From positions 11,605,808 through 11,669,807 of the forward strand of contig WARS01000013.1 in assembly GCA_008933995.1 (NCBI GenBank): DNA of 64,000 nt, read 5' to 3'. Positions 25,301 to 37,964 of the stretch are shown piece after piece. Under the pieces are notes generated by a model. The model was given only the letters and a program-made list of their open reading frames with translations. It made no database searches and was not told the DNA's origin. The translations under genes were made by a program, and so were the position numbers. Source of the stretch: Datnioides undecimradiatus (lineage: Eukaryota > Chordata > Actinopteri > Lobotiformes > Datnioididae). Positions within the stretch are counted from its first letter, which is position 1; each line of letters starts with the position of its first letter.

Positions 25301-27498
25301 TATGGGGCAACAGGCAGTTAGGTTTGATGTCAGAAACTATTTTCTTTGGCTCTCTGTGACCTTTTCATCACCTGCCTCAAACCTTCTCTTGCACCAGGAG
25401 CCGGCTGCAGTCCCCAGTACAATCCCATTGGCTCACAGCCCAAATATGAACCCCCAACTGAATGATCCCTTTTCACTGTTGAGGAAAGAGAGAGGAGAGG
25501 GAGGTTATCACCTGCTCGCATTAAAAGGTCTAAGTGGCTAAAATAATAAGATTTCTTGAAGTTGCATCTGCCATAAACAGAACAAATGTTAATTTGTACA
25601 TTTCATCAATCACTTTAAACAACTGTTATTAAATTTAAACTTTACATTAAAAACCAGTTCTGGCATTCACCGTGCTGCTGCAAAGTTAAAAGACTAAACT
25701 ATAACCCAGATTCAAAAAAAGTTGGGAGGCTGCAGAAGATGTCAATAAATGCGGTATGCAAAATCTTTTCGGCCTATGTATATTCAATCTGAACACAGTA
25801 CAAAGCAAGTAAAAACAATTTAATGTTCAAGCTGATTAATTATACATTTATTCTGAATTTTGCAACTTTGTCCATGATGGCTCAGAGCCCAGATGGGGCA
25901 GCAGTGTTTTCATATTGAGATATGGTTTTGGATTTGCATGGCAGAGTCTTTAGTTGCATTTGTAGATGCAGCTACAAGATGTGTTTGCCGACAGTTTTCC
26001 AAAGTGTTCCTGAGCCAAAGCAGTGGATGTTCTGCAGTGGAATTCTTGTAAATTTAAGGATTGTTGGATTGTTGATCATAACTGCCTGCTATTTATGATT
26101 ATTTGGGGGCATATTGTGGACTATTGCATTGTTTTGGTTACAATATCCGTTTCTCATTCTTCATCATTATGTACATGCAAAATAAATAAAAGGATTTGTA
26201 CCAAGAAACCGTCGACCTTAACAAACAGAACAGAGCCATGCAGCGAATGTTAACTGACATGGAAATTGAAACAACAAGGCAGAGAAACAAAATAACAAAG
26301 AATGAGTCCTTGAGCCAACATAACCAAAGACAGCAACAACTTTCAAAGGTCAAGATGACCACTGAATAGGAAAGCAGATCAGAGCTGGTGGGAGGGCGGA
26401 TGTGCCTTTTGAGGAGTTGCAGTTAACCATAAAAAAAACACAGGTCCCCCAGACAGAAGTTCAGTCGCTTAAAGAAAACCCTCAGGACTGGCCTTTTAAA
26501 CTCAAAATTATGTGCGACAGCTTTAACGCAGTATACGTGGTGAAGCACAACAGGAGAACACGTTGGTAAACAAAATATTGACTATATCGATCACATTTTG
26601 TTATATTTTTGACACACAACATCCCAACTTTTTAGGAATTGAGGTTGTACCCACAAACTATAAAAACAGCAAAAACAAACCACTCTCCTAAAATGTTGGT
26701 CTAATTGAAGTATTAGTGAATATAAGGAGCTACTAAACCCAGTGTGACTCACAGTTGACGGTGCCATTTGCATTGGTATTATAATGTGCAAAAGCTTCCC
26801 ACAGGTCACCATCCTCGCTGTGCATACGTGCACACACTGTGACGGGACAGTGTGGCGGCAGAAAACGTCCTTTGATGCTGATCTTTTCGTCTATGAGGCC
26901 ACGAACAGGAGCAGCTGTCAGTAGTGGGGCTTGTCTATAGCTGCTCTTCCACCGAACTCCACCTACGAGTAGAAGGAAAGAAAAATTTTGTGAGGTATTT
27001 AAGTGCATTTTGACTCTCACCTCAGAGGGCTCTTAAAGACACAACAGAGCTTTCCAGATGAATAAATGACTCAAGGCTTTACATTTGTGTTATTTCTTTG
27101 CTTATTGAGCACTTGATAATTCTACAATGGTGCTTTCCATTGATGGATAGTTACATGATATGAGTTATATATCGTGAGCCATTACATTTTACATCAAACG
27201 TACTGCACTATCACTGATATTGCAAAAATATTTTAACATTGCGTGCATTTTAGGGAGACATTTATCCACAATAACTTACATATGGTGTAAAGAATTAGGC
27301 TTATAAACACAGCTTGTGTTTGCTCAGCTCAGATTCAAGCTCCTCAATAACCTCATTTTAAAAACACACTAAAGAACAAACAATATTCTCACCTGAAGCA
27401 CGATGCAAAAATGCCAGCTTCCTGTGCAAATTGATGCATGCCATTCTCATTTCTATGAGCTGGCATATTGTTGTCACACTCATGTACGCTCTGACCAT
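22329..27498 (-). CDS. Type I acyl-CoA thioesterase (ACOT/BAAT family)
   Basis: Alpha/beta-hydrolase that hydrolyses acyl-CoA to free acid and CoA. Eleven coding exons keep phase: 27498-27393, 26962-26753, 25475-25376, 24896-24706, 24617-24442, 24038-23922, 23726-23641, 23298-23205, 23031-22951, 22729-22594 and 22429-22329; 465 residues (human ACOT2 483). The N-terminal thioesterase domain has GLIDEKISIKGRF and LGCEPMGLYWGL. The hydrolase domain holds APGVRRIDIRQNGLVGTLFL, nucleophile GIIGLSFG (Ser about 284), Asp about 375 (VGEDD) and His about 410 (PGAGHLIEPPY). A serine nucleophile favours thioesterase over BAAT, which has cysteine. The first 36 residues have several Arg/Lys and few acids, so mitochondrial import is possible. 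Phase requires a GC donor after the third exon. Mammalian ACOT1/2 have three exons, so this is a different lineage. Confidence 0.88.
23525..23640 (+). mobile_element. Non-LTR retroposon 3' tail
   Basis: AACGTTCCCTCAGGGGATTA followed by ATAAAGTACTTCTATTTTATTC is the usual 3' end of a teleost LINE/SINE group. It stops exactly at the donor of a thioesterase exon. Confidence 0.65.
25700..26649. mobile_element. Degenerate Tc1/mariner-type DNA transposon
   Basis: The left end (TATAACCCAGATTC, AAAAAAAGTTGGGAGG) and right end (CATCCCAACTTTTTAGGAAT, TGAGGTTGTA) form imperfect terminal inverted repeats flanked by TA. An internal piece (GACAGTTTTCCAAAGTGTTC) resembles transposase coding sequence of that teleost family. 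About 950 bp, no intact frame. It lies in a thioesterase intron. Confidence 0.6.
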
Positions 27499-27517
27499 TG
27501 TGGTGTTTCTGTTGACC

Positions 27518-29046
27518 CTATAAAAAAATAATGAGCAAGGATCAAACACTGAGATATATAAAACAGTAATGTGTCATAACTGTGTCTGCGTCTGTGTCAT
27601 GTCGCGAGTTAAATATTAAACCTTATAGCTGATCCAAAGGTAAACTGCACACTCTGCTGACAGGATTTTATCAGGCTAAGAGTCTGCCCCTGTTTGTAAT
27701 TAACCTCAAACCTTTGTCCTGCATAACTTCCTGGCCAAGTATTGTGTTACAAAACAGATTTCAGAAGCTGCTTTGTGACTCGCTCATTCCTGAAAAATTC
27801 AGATTTTTCCAGTTTGCTTGCAGATTTGAGCATGTCAAATGTAAATGGTCAATCCTAGTTATTACTGAATGTATTTTTATGTTGGATTATGCATTTATGA
27901 CCAAAACATACACACTACTGATTATGTATTTTGTATATTACAAACTTTTTTTTATTTTAGAGAATGTTTTCTTTTTTCCTCCCATGAGTTTATGTTGCAT
28001 GTTAAAGTTTTTTGCTTGAGTATTTTTCTTTCTTCTGTTCTGCTGCAACATGTAAATTTCCCCACCGTGGCATAAATAAAGTTAATAAAGTTACCTTAAC
28101 TTATCTTACTATATCCTGCTTCAACCCACCTGTGTCTATGTCAAATAGTCATTGCTATCCATTATGAGACATACTGACAGTAATGAGAAAATCCAGTCTT
28201 GCACCTGGATCTAAGTCTGCAGATGTGATATGCGATAAATATAAGAATGAAGTTAACAATACAAATTCCAATATGTGTGTGTATATATTATTAAACAATG
28301 AAGACCTGTATTCACTAAACCAAATGTTAAGAAGTTTAAGCAGTAAGAAAGTTTACTTACAGACTCAAATGTACTGAAGCACACTACTTGCAAGTCCTGT
28401 TAAATCGGACAATGACCGAAAAGGATTCACTGATTATTGCAGCAAACCTCTTAAAGAAATGTTTTAATGAGGATTCAAATACAAATGTGTGTTACAAACC
28501 TTATTTGATTTGTGACTTTCACTTTAATTTTCTCTATGACTGTGCACTAGAATGGCTTCTGATCTAACATGAATATAGTCAGCGTAACACTAAACAGTAA
28601 CAGAAATAGTTAGACCAACCGTTTTGACAAAGGGTTTGTATGAATGTTCGGATATATATTAATGTTCAAATTATTGCAAATATGTTTGGACTTTTCCTCG
28701 AGTGTCGCCAAAACTGCTTTTACATTTCATATGTCAAAAGTCCAACATTTCCAGACCCCCAGGAAGCCTGTTACGATAATTGTTTGTTGTGATTTTGTGA
28801 TATCCTATTATGAAACATGAGATACAGCGCTGATCTGCAGCTGAGATTAAAGCATTTCCGTCTCGCGTAAAAGAAGGAAGACCAGTTCTGGAGACTTCAC
28901 CGCAGTCGTCCAGTCTACGATACTACAATACGACACCCTGTCCCCACAAACACGCCACGTCTCTGTTTACAAGCACGGACAAAACGCTGGCACAGAGTTT
29001 AGCTGTCTTTGGTATCTCAATGTTAAGTGCATAAAGTTTTCTTACC
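27518..29046 (-). other. Thioesterase gene first intron
   Basis: A minus-strand donor (CAAGAG|gtaag) at 29047/29046 could end a noncoding first exon located just right of it. The interval contains the retroposon tail at 28020-28110 and otherwise no signal. Confidence 0.4.
28020..28110 (+). mobile_element. Non-LTR retroposon 3' tail
   Basis: GTAAATTTCCCCACCGTGGC then ATAAATAAAGTTAATAAAG, ending in CTTATCTTA-type repeats. It is related to the tail at 23525-23640 and in the same orientation. Confidence 0.6.
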
Positions 29047-29569
29047 TCTTGGAGTCCCTCCTAATGGCAGAGAAGATCCCAGCTGACGAAAGCAACTTAA
29101 AAGTAATCATACACAGGGCTGAGCACAACAGCGTTACGAAAGGGGGAGGGCTTGACCCCATTTGATCTGCATGACGTTTATCTTACTCACTGCGTCCACA
29201 ATGTTGTTGATAAGTAACCAAAGTTTTGATCAAATCGGTTTTCTCTCTTTTGACAGCTGCAGTTTTTTCCAGGAGTGTGCGTGTGCGTCGTCGTATTGGA
29301 TGACAAACCGTTAAAACCAGCAGCTGAGAGGCAGCAGATCCTTGCCTCTGAGCTGCTGAGGTGGTCATCCAAACAACGTTCATAATGTTTTACTCACTGA
29401 GCGCTTCGTATTTGTACAAAAGTGCTTTTTACTCTATAACTGATAGTTAACTATACTACAACCTCCCAGCAGTGACCCTTCTCTATAAGGTTTCTACATC
29501 AAAATCTACACATTCTTTGCAAATGAGAAGACACGTGGCATCTTCAGTAGTTCTCTCTCCCTCATTTTG

Positions 29570-30123
29570 ATTGTATGTGGGAGAGAGAAATTAGATCTAT
29601 CAAGTCTGCCTTAAGGGTTGTCTTAGGAAATCAAACTGTGAGTGAAGAAGTCCTCACAACTGTTCTGACTGAAATTGAAGGGATCCTAAACTCTAAACCC
29701 CTTGGATATGTATCGGAGGATGTGGCTGACCCAGATCCTGTGACACCAAACCTCCTCCTCATGGGAAGGAAAGATGCTTCCCTTCCTAAAGCAATTTATG
29801 TGGGTACTGAGATGCTTGGTAGGAGACGATGGAGACATAGCCAGATTTTGGCAGACCTGTCTTGGTCCTGTTTTATCAGGGACCATCTCCCTAGTCTCCA
29901 AATCTGTAACAAATGGCAAACGAACAGCTACAATATAAAGGAAGGAGAAGTGGTTATGTGCATGGACCCTCAACTGCCAAGGGGTCTATGACCTGTGGGT
30001 AAAATAACTCAAGTAATGCTCAGTAAAGATGGAAGAATTCGGACAGTGGAAGTTACTACTAGACCTGTAGCCCAACTAGTAACACTTTCACCTATAGAGA
30101 AAACACCTGCTGAAAAGACCTAG
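29570..30123 (+). pseudogene. BEL/Pao LTR-retrotransposon fragment (integrase C-terminal region)
   Basis: An open stretch from 29575 resembles the end of a BEL/Pao polyprotein: WEREIRSIKSAL, ILNSKPLGYVSEDV, TPNLLLMGRK, RRRWRHSQILADLSW. A TGA at 29989-29991 stands where the family has tryptophan; the same frame then continues (PVGKITQVMLSKDGRIRTVEV) to a stop near 30121. The rest of the polyprotein is absent to the left. Sequence right of it (to about 30420) may be part of an LTR. Confidence 0.8.
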
Positions 30124-30420
30124 ATCCAAATTACCTTGAGATTCTATTTAATTTCAAATACTTTATATTTGAAAGGGCGGTTGTTCAAGAATCTCAAGGC
30201 TAGTCTAAGACAGGAAGTGGTAGGAGTTACTTTCCTGTGTGGGGAGGTTATAAGAAACCTGATTGTGCCCTGTCATCTCCTTTTGTTCAGGACCATGCTG
30301 TCCTATGTAAATCATCCATCCATCAGTGGCTTTACACTGTTCAAACAAATAAATGGTCAAATGACTCTGGGATCCGAGTGTTTAAATGTGCACACCAGTC
30401 AGAAGTTTGATCTCTGAGCC

Positions 30421-31190
30421 ACTGAGCCTGCAGTCCTTTATAGAATAGTAAGTATGTTTGAGCATGCTATCTCTTGAAATGAGTGCAACTTTACTTTTAA
30501 GAAACCAAAAAAATGTTCCTTGGCCCATGGTCTGCTTCTTCATCAAATTCTGCAGATGTACCTGAAGGCAGTTTTGAGCTGCTCATTAACATGTATGTGT
30601 TGCAGGAGATTTCAGCTCTTTGGTTGGCAAGCAACAAAAATGATTATGCCTGCTGTAACACAGAACTTTGTGACTTATCATCCAAATAATAATGGCTAAG
30701 ACCAGACAAACACTTGAGCTTTTTTGGGGGTTGAAAAATCATTTTGTGTCCCTTGAAGCAAAGCCTTTGTATTTATCATGCCTCTTCATGTTTTCACAGC
30801 ATAAAACTATTTTAAGGAAAAGCAGGAATAATATTCTTGAGCCTAAGCTTGGGTGCTTCTGTGTTTTGTTCATCCCCCCCCCCCCTTTTTTTTTTTTTTA
30901 CAGTTAACCTGAATAATCAGTTGTTAGTCAGGACTAACAAGGACTAATGGTTTAGGTACAACAATTTCATTTGTTTGGTTTTCTGGTTTTTTTTTGTCTG
31001 TTGTAATTGTATTTGAAAAAATGCTTCGTTATAAAACATCAAGACTACAAAAATGTAGACACTTTCTTCCTTGATCGTTTGCAGAGAAGTAATTTGCAGG
31101 ATTGCCACTCAGTAACACGTCTCAGGTATTTTATGTTGAAAATAAAGCGGTAGCTGTGAACTTTCACTTCCGGGTCCACCACCGTGACTT
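30421..31190. other. Gap between BEL/Pao fragment and sys1 promoter
   Basis: AT-rich, with a C13/T13 homopolymer pair at about 30876-30899. No coding signal. Confidence 0.5.
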
Positions 31191-32667
31191 CCGTGTTGTG
31201 AACAAGGTTTAGCCTGTCGACTACAGGGCCCAGTTTACAGACGGGAGAGTTTTTGTAGACATTAAACAACCGAAGGGATTTAACTCGCACAGTAAAATAT
31301 CTCTAACCCAGCAGTCAGGTGTGTATCAGTTGTCTTTTATGTCTTGTTGAAAGTGTTCACCCGGTGCCCCGAAAGAAAACAGCCATGCTAACATGTTGTG
31401 TAACTTGGTGGTCATCTCCAGTGTTGTACCGTTAGATGAGAAAGACATTCAGTGTTTACACCCATGGTTAGATATCCGCTTTAACTTGGCGATTATATCA
31501 CAACCCCCCTTAATTCATCTAATCACGCCCAGACAGCTCTTACATGCTAAAACCAGTTAACGTTAACGTTAGCTTGGCTAATCTGTGAGTTGGTGGACAG
31601 CTAGCAGCTAGCTCAGCTAGCTGGGTCTTGACTTTAAAGGCTACCATATGTGACATAGCCCAAATTGGATAAATGCGCTCGTACTAACTGAAACAATGTG
31701 GCATATGTGACGTGACATATATAAACATGTAATTGTTTACAACACTCACACGTGGGTGCTTTTGCTGTTATAGTATTGAGCCAAACCATAAGCAGATGTG
31801 ACCCGTGGTCTTTGGTTAATATTAATTAAAGTTAATCGAATTGCTTATGTTGTCCGTTTTTAAATTAGTTTGTTTAGCAATTACACGGGTGGTTCATCAG
31901 AAAACACTAACAAGTAGATGTTTACACTGTAAAATGTCTTTCTCAGTGTGTATTTTGGTCACAATTTAGATAATTATTCATAATTGTTGTTTGTTACTAA
32001 ATAAGTAAAAAGAAAAGATATTTGCACACCTGCATTTAAACAGTGTTTAACTTTATCAGAGTTCTGCATATGTCATTAACTTTTCTAGTATTTTGGACTA
32101 ACTGATGCTTTCAGCACCTTTGGATAGATTTAGCTGGGCAGAGTGGTAGTCAGGTGGTCATCCTGCATATGTACTACATTTAAAAATATATGTTTAAGTC
32201 ACTACTACCTCTATTGATCTGACTACAATAGTACAGCACAATTCTTGCTTCCCATTATTTCACAATGTTACCTTTTAGCAGTGTTCAAAGTTTACATTTG
32301 ATAAAAGATGCCAAGTTACAAAGGGCCGTGATTGTACTGATTACATTCTTTGCCTACTATATTTTATTATTTCTATCACGATAAGGAAACACTAGTTTAT
32401 AAGGTGCCTCACAGTAACAGAGTTGGCTGTAGTGTTACTTAAATATCTATGCTCTCACAGTTTTTGTCATCTATCTGAAATTTATCTGTGAAAAAGCTGT
32501 AGGGTTAAAACTATAAGCTAAAAATTGTTTTAAAAAAGTTTTTTTTAAATCTTTTTTTTATTTTCAGAAAAAAGATCGCACACAGGTCACACTGGATGGG
32601 CCAGCTGGTAACAGTCACAGCCAGCTGTTAACATCCTTTGGGCCTGTACGTGTAACATCAATTCACA
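31190..32667 (+). other. sys1: sys1 promoter, untranslated first exon and intron
   Basis: A donor-like site (GCAGTCAG|gtgtgt) near 31318 fits a noncoding first exon. The acceptor of the first coding exon is ttttattttcag at about 32567. Between it and the sys1 start there is an upstream ATG with an 11-codon frame (GGATGGGCCAGCTGG). Confidence 0.45.
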
Positions 32668-33523
32668 ATGGCCAGTCACTTCCGTAGCTACATCTGGGAC
32701 CCGGTCCTCATTGTGAGTCAGATTGTGCTGATGCAGTGTATCTACTATAGCTTCTTGGGCCTGTGGTTGGCTGGAGTGGACAGTTTGGTTCAAACTAGTA
32801 GGTCCCTGGATCAGATCTTCAGCTACGAGGTAAGCAATAAGATCTCTTTGACTATGTGTATTTGTTGCACATTTGTACTTTCCTGAAATTATATTTAAAT
32901 GGTTGTTCGTCTTTGGCAGGTTCTTGGTTTTGCAACCATACAAGGCAGGCTTTCGATGATGGCATTCATCTTAAACTCTCTTACCTGGTAAGTTAGTTTA
33001 AAATTGTTTCTCTTCTTTCACTGTGAGATCTATTGCTGTTGTTCAAGCACCTCATGATTCAAACAGTTTAAAGGGAATAATGGATTTATTCACAACTGCA
33101 AAATTGAAAAAAATCTACCTGTAGGACTAAACAAAAACAATTCAAATGGATGAAAATAGAAAATAATTTGTACATATTAAGTACAAGACAAGCACTGCAT
33201 GTTTACAACTTTGCAGAGAGTTCTTTGTATTTACAGAGATGTTGCTTGTAATCTGGCTGACAATATGACTTTCTGCACGCAGTGCCCTCGGTCTGTGGTT
33301 CTTCATCCGTCGGGGGAAACAGTGCCTGGACTTCACAGTCACTGTACACTTCTTCCATATGATTGGCTGCTGGATCTATAATGCTCATCTTCCAGCCTCC
33401 CTGTCCTGGTGGCTCGTCAATGTAGCCTGCATGGCGTTGATGGCCGTAATTGGCGAGTACTTGTGCATGCGGACTGAGCTAAGGGCTATTCCAGTTAATA
33501 GTGGACCCAAATCTAACCTGTGA
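32668..33523 (+). CDS. sys1: SYS1 Golgi trafficking protein
   Basis: Four-pass Golgi membrane protein that forms a complex with ARFRP1 and recruits it to the trans-Golgi. Three coding exons, 32668-32829, 32920-32987 and 33283-33523, encode 156 residues, the same length as the human protein. Matches run throughout: FRSYIWDPVLIVSQIVLMQ, GRLSMMAFILNSLTCALGL, RRGKQCLDFTVTVHFFH and the C-terminal MAVIGEYLCMRTELRAIP. All junctions are GT-AG and in phase. The stop codon overlaps a strong donor-like sequence (CCT|gtgagt). Confidence 0.97.
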
Positions 33524-34854
33524 GTTTTTGTTGACACCACCCTGAAAGTCTGTGGATGGTGAACCACTGAGGAACTGGCTCAGAGGAGGTTTTTCACTTT
33601 TGGCTAAAGAAAGGGAGCATGAACCTCCATCAATGTCGATGATGGATTGTCATCCATCTCCTCTTCAAGTGATACACCAGATGAACTGATCTATTTATTC
33701 AAGCTGTCCGATAAATGTTGGATAGTATTAATGCTGTAGCATATTCAGATATGTTTTAATGCTTATGAATGCAGGCATCAGTTTATACATTTCTCTGAAC
33801 CTAATGACTATAGAAACATTTTTTCTTTGTAATTACATTTTTTTGTGTTCATTTTAAGAACATTAGCATGAGCATTCCCTCATTTTGAAATTATGATATT
33901 TCTGTTTATGTACATGTCTTTTCACACAGGAAATGACAAATTAAAACTTAACTAACCATCTTAAAAAGCAAGAGAGCAACAAAACAGACATTTTCCCTCT
34001 GTCTCTGTTTGTTTAATCACAAGGTGGCAGGGTTGGCAAACAACTTTGACCATCATTTTACAAGATAATTTAGTTTTAAGACTCACTGCAGTTCAGGGGA
34101 GCCAACATGCAAAGTTATCTATTGTAGCTTCTATCTTTTTTTCTCTAATAGATGCATCTAAAAGTTATCTGATGGGTAACAGGTGTACTGTGGTTTTCTA
34201 ATGTACCACACTGTGTCAGTACAAATGTGGGAGAGAACTTGATGCTTAAAATAATTGGACAGAAGTACAAAATCAGACTTATTTTTATCTTTCTGGAAAT
34301 GGTTTGTTCATTTGGTCTCAGTGCTCATTTTAGGCCTTTGCTGTCAAGCTTGTACAGCAGTTTGCATAGCTAGTGCTGTTTGTTTCTGTCTCTTTATGTC
34401 ATAATGTATTATGCAGAGAAGGTGGCCACTTGGGACAGTTTGTCAGCCACAGCTGTGTTCTGACTGCAGGCTGTTTTTCTGAAAACACTATTACTGTTTG
34501 TGGGGATGTGACGTGAAAAGCTCTGAAATGTGCATCACCGTTTCTTGAAAAATTTCAACTCACTTAGCAAAGGTTTCTTTTGAACCCAGTCTAATTTAAC
34601 AGCTTATCGTTATTCAAGTATTACAGGTCCTGTAACCCATATGCATATATATCTTTTTATCCTGTGTGGTGACGGTCAGCTTTGATAGTGTGGGCTCTGC
34701 AGTGTCATGTTGTAAAATCAGATTTCTAAAATGTATAAATACATCAATATGTTGCAGGCAGCAGGCAGTCTGTTACGCTTAGATGGGAAACTTTAGAAAA
34801 AGCTAAATGTAACCTAACACCTTAAATCCTGTGATGAACATGGCATATTTTATT

Positions 34855-35290
34855 GCAAAGTTTGGAAATGAGAAGTTGTGTTTTACAGGGGTTTTGTGTC
34901 AAATGATTTCTTGGGTGGATACAGTGACTTCAGTTGTCTTGACACTGTGAAGTTGATGACCACCAGAAAAATGTGGTCTACTGGCAATGATAACTTTTTT
35001 ACACATCACTTTTTTGTATGTATTTAAAAAATTAGATAAAACGTGCTGATACGTGCTCGTAGATGCACTTTGTTACCTTTTGTTACCTTTATGAAAAGCC
35101 GAGCTAACTAGCTGAAGGTGTCCGCTTCATATTTACTGCACAGACATGAGAGTGGTATCAATACTCTTATCTTAAGTCTCAGCTATAAAGAGAACGTGCT
35201 GAATAAGTCATGTTCAAACACTCATGAGTACTTTCTAAATTAGCTTCACCTATTATCATTAAATTGTACCCAGCAAATGCTGCTCTGAAA
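34855..35290. mobile_element. Foldback/MITE-like teleost repeat, copy 1
   Basis: Blocks such as GTTGTGTTTTACAGGGGTTT, ATTTCTTGGGTGGATACAGT and GACATGAGAGTGGTATCAAT match a very common teleost repeat that I recognise from memory. Degenerate, no coding capacity. Confidence 0.55.
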
Positions 35291-36387
35291 GGTTTCACAT
35301 GCAGTTCCTGCTTTAGTTCTTTCAACTTTAACATTTTTAATATTGTATTTAAATACAGAGAACCTGGGAGATAGACTTATCCATGTACTTTAATTCTCTG
35401 ACTTGTCTCCTGGACAGAAACATCACAGACAATGTACATATTTTTCCCTTTCTTTTTGAAGATTTAGAAGTAGTGTGTTGGCACCAGCATCGAGGAATTG
35501 TGGTGCAATGTAAGTACTTTTGCGCATATTCTGTGTAATAAACAGATTATATGGATTGGAAGTGTAAAACTTGGTCAGGAAACCGAAGGTGAAAAAAATA
35601 ATTGGATCTTATGCTTCAGACGTCAAAGAAGACAGGTCCTCTAATGAGGGGAACACCACAAGCGTGTCTTTGGATCTCTGAAACTTTTCCAGCCCGGGGC
35701 CCTGAACCCTCATTTTCTCCCACCACTGTCTCTGCTGCTAGTGTCCAGCTGGAAAGAAGCAGATGGGAGAGCACTAACGAGTTGAAAGATGCTGGTTGTG
35801 ATACTCATTACCAACACTTTGCTTCAGGCAGGGCTAAAAACAGAAACTCCTGTTGTAAATGAGTCGCATAGCAGAGGACTTACTGCGGCGATTAAATGCT
35901 CTGCTATTTTACCACTTTGCTTTTTTTATGGCTTTGCTTTCCATTATTTTGCTAAAGGTGATACACGCAATTAGACTGAATGCTTTAACATGGTGCTTTA
36001 TTATAACAAACACATTACTTTGCCATGTATTGCTTTATACAGTTGTAAATTGTGTGCTTTTCTATCAGCGAACTGAAAAAAACCACATGGATGTTGAACT
36101 TGTTTTTACATTCAGAAGTTCCCTCCATGGTTAAACTGTCATTGGGGTACTTGTGATATAATGCATATGATAACAATCATTTTCATGCTTTCGTCAACAG
36201 CATAGGAAGGGAAAAGAGTCCTCTCTTTAAGAAGTGAACATACATATTGCTCATGCTTTGAGGACATCACAACTGATTTTTTTTTGTGTGTTCTCACCAC
36301 CAGACACACAATGGATGGCAATTGTGATACCACTCATGAAACATGAAATCAATAGAAACAACTAGAACAAACATGCTAATGGAGTTG

Positions 36388-36402
36388 GGGGGGGGGGGGG
36401 GG
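36388..36402 (+). repeat. Poly-G run
   Basis: About 15 consecutive G residues. Confidence 0.9.
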
Positions 36403-37964
36403 TGAATCTGCATAAAGAGGATGATGATACTGTGAGGAGCTATAGCCTAATATCATGCACAGATCAATACCACTGTACACGTTGTCTGAGGTAAAATCAA
36501 CAGACTGTTCATTATTCTGAAGCACTGTCACTAAAGTTATCATGCATTTGTGATAAAAGAGATGATGGAAAACACTCAGGGCCACACAAATGATCCATAT
36601 TTTGAGAATGCCTGTTGGGAGCACGAGTATTAAAGGAAATATGCAAATCGTGGCAGATTTGGAAAAACAAACAAAACAAATCGGTGCTATTGCTCATTCA
36701 TTTTTAATTTGCTCTGAATCTAGCAGTAATAGTCAGATTTTTTTTTCTGAAGAAAGCACAAAAGCTCATTTCGTAGAGACTAATAGACCATTAGAATAAG
36801 TAATATCTCACATGGTTTATTGGCTAAATGTGCAAATGATACAAACTGCAGCAACCGATGGGATTCACTGCAGTGTCTCTCTACTGCATTTGAAGCTTTG
36901 TGGATTTTGTGTGGAATCAAAGTTTTTTAAAACTTGAAATGATTAAAAGTATGATATGTAAATAGATCAAATTAATTTAGTTTGCCACCATAAGTGTATA
37001 ATGCATCAATGGCCACACCTTTAATTAAGACACTATATTGTTACAAAAGTAATCATGGATATTTTTCAAAAACAAGCTGCAAATTTTGCTGTGGTATATA
37101 ATTAGACCTAATTAGAGATTATTTATAGGCATTTAAAGTGAAACACCGTGTAGGAGTGCCTGGTCATTAAAATAGGATGTTATTCATTATACTTCTGGCT
37201 GCATAATTATTCGAGCTCTTTTGTGGGAATCTGATCTGTGCACTGTGTGGCACTGTGTGACTATTTCATACTTATGCAGTACTTGAGTACTTTAATGTTA
37301 AGTTCTAGCAATCCTGTCTTCACCGCAAGGACAACAGAAACAAGCAAAACAACACTGAACATCAACACTTCAAATATTCTTTTCCCACAAACATCAACAG
37401 GTCAGAAATTTGATTGAGTGTTAGACTGAACCAAAGCATGGGGCGAAGCTCTGAGAGCCCAAGGGGGGGTTGGAGAGGTGAGTGTGTGTCGATGCTGTGT
37501 CAGATGTCTGTTTTTGGTGTCTTTATAGCAGCCGTGCAACATCAGCCTCAGTGGACTGAAGTGTTGGGGAAAGGGATAAAAAGTTTTATACAAGTGGCTT
37601 GATTGTCACTTACACAAACATTTATTACACACTACAAACAGATTAAAGGTGCATTCCACCTATAGGACCTTGTTTATTCGGTAGCATTGGTGTAGTTAAG
37701 GTTTGGTTCAGCAAATTCACAGCATTTCCAAACTGTTTTGAAATGACTGACAGCTAATCTTTACTAAGCTATTGCTGTTATTTTTGGTGAATTGCTCCTT
37801 CAAATATTTACTTGTAACATGATTGCTAATTACATCCTAATGGCATGGCTGTATTTATCCAAACTCAGTGGAGAATTATCTTTTAGTGTCATACATACAC
37901 TCTAGCTCTTAATTAAACAAATGCTTCGACTGTTTCAAAAAGATGCTTATTTGCTTTCTTCCAG

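Noticed and set aside
22329-27498. BAAT (bile acid N-acyltransferase)
   Set aside because: The nucleophile is serine (GLSFG), not the cysteine used by BAAT.
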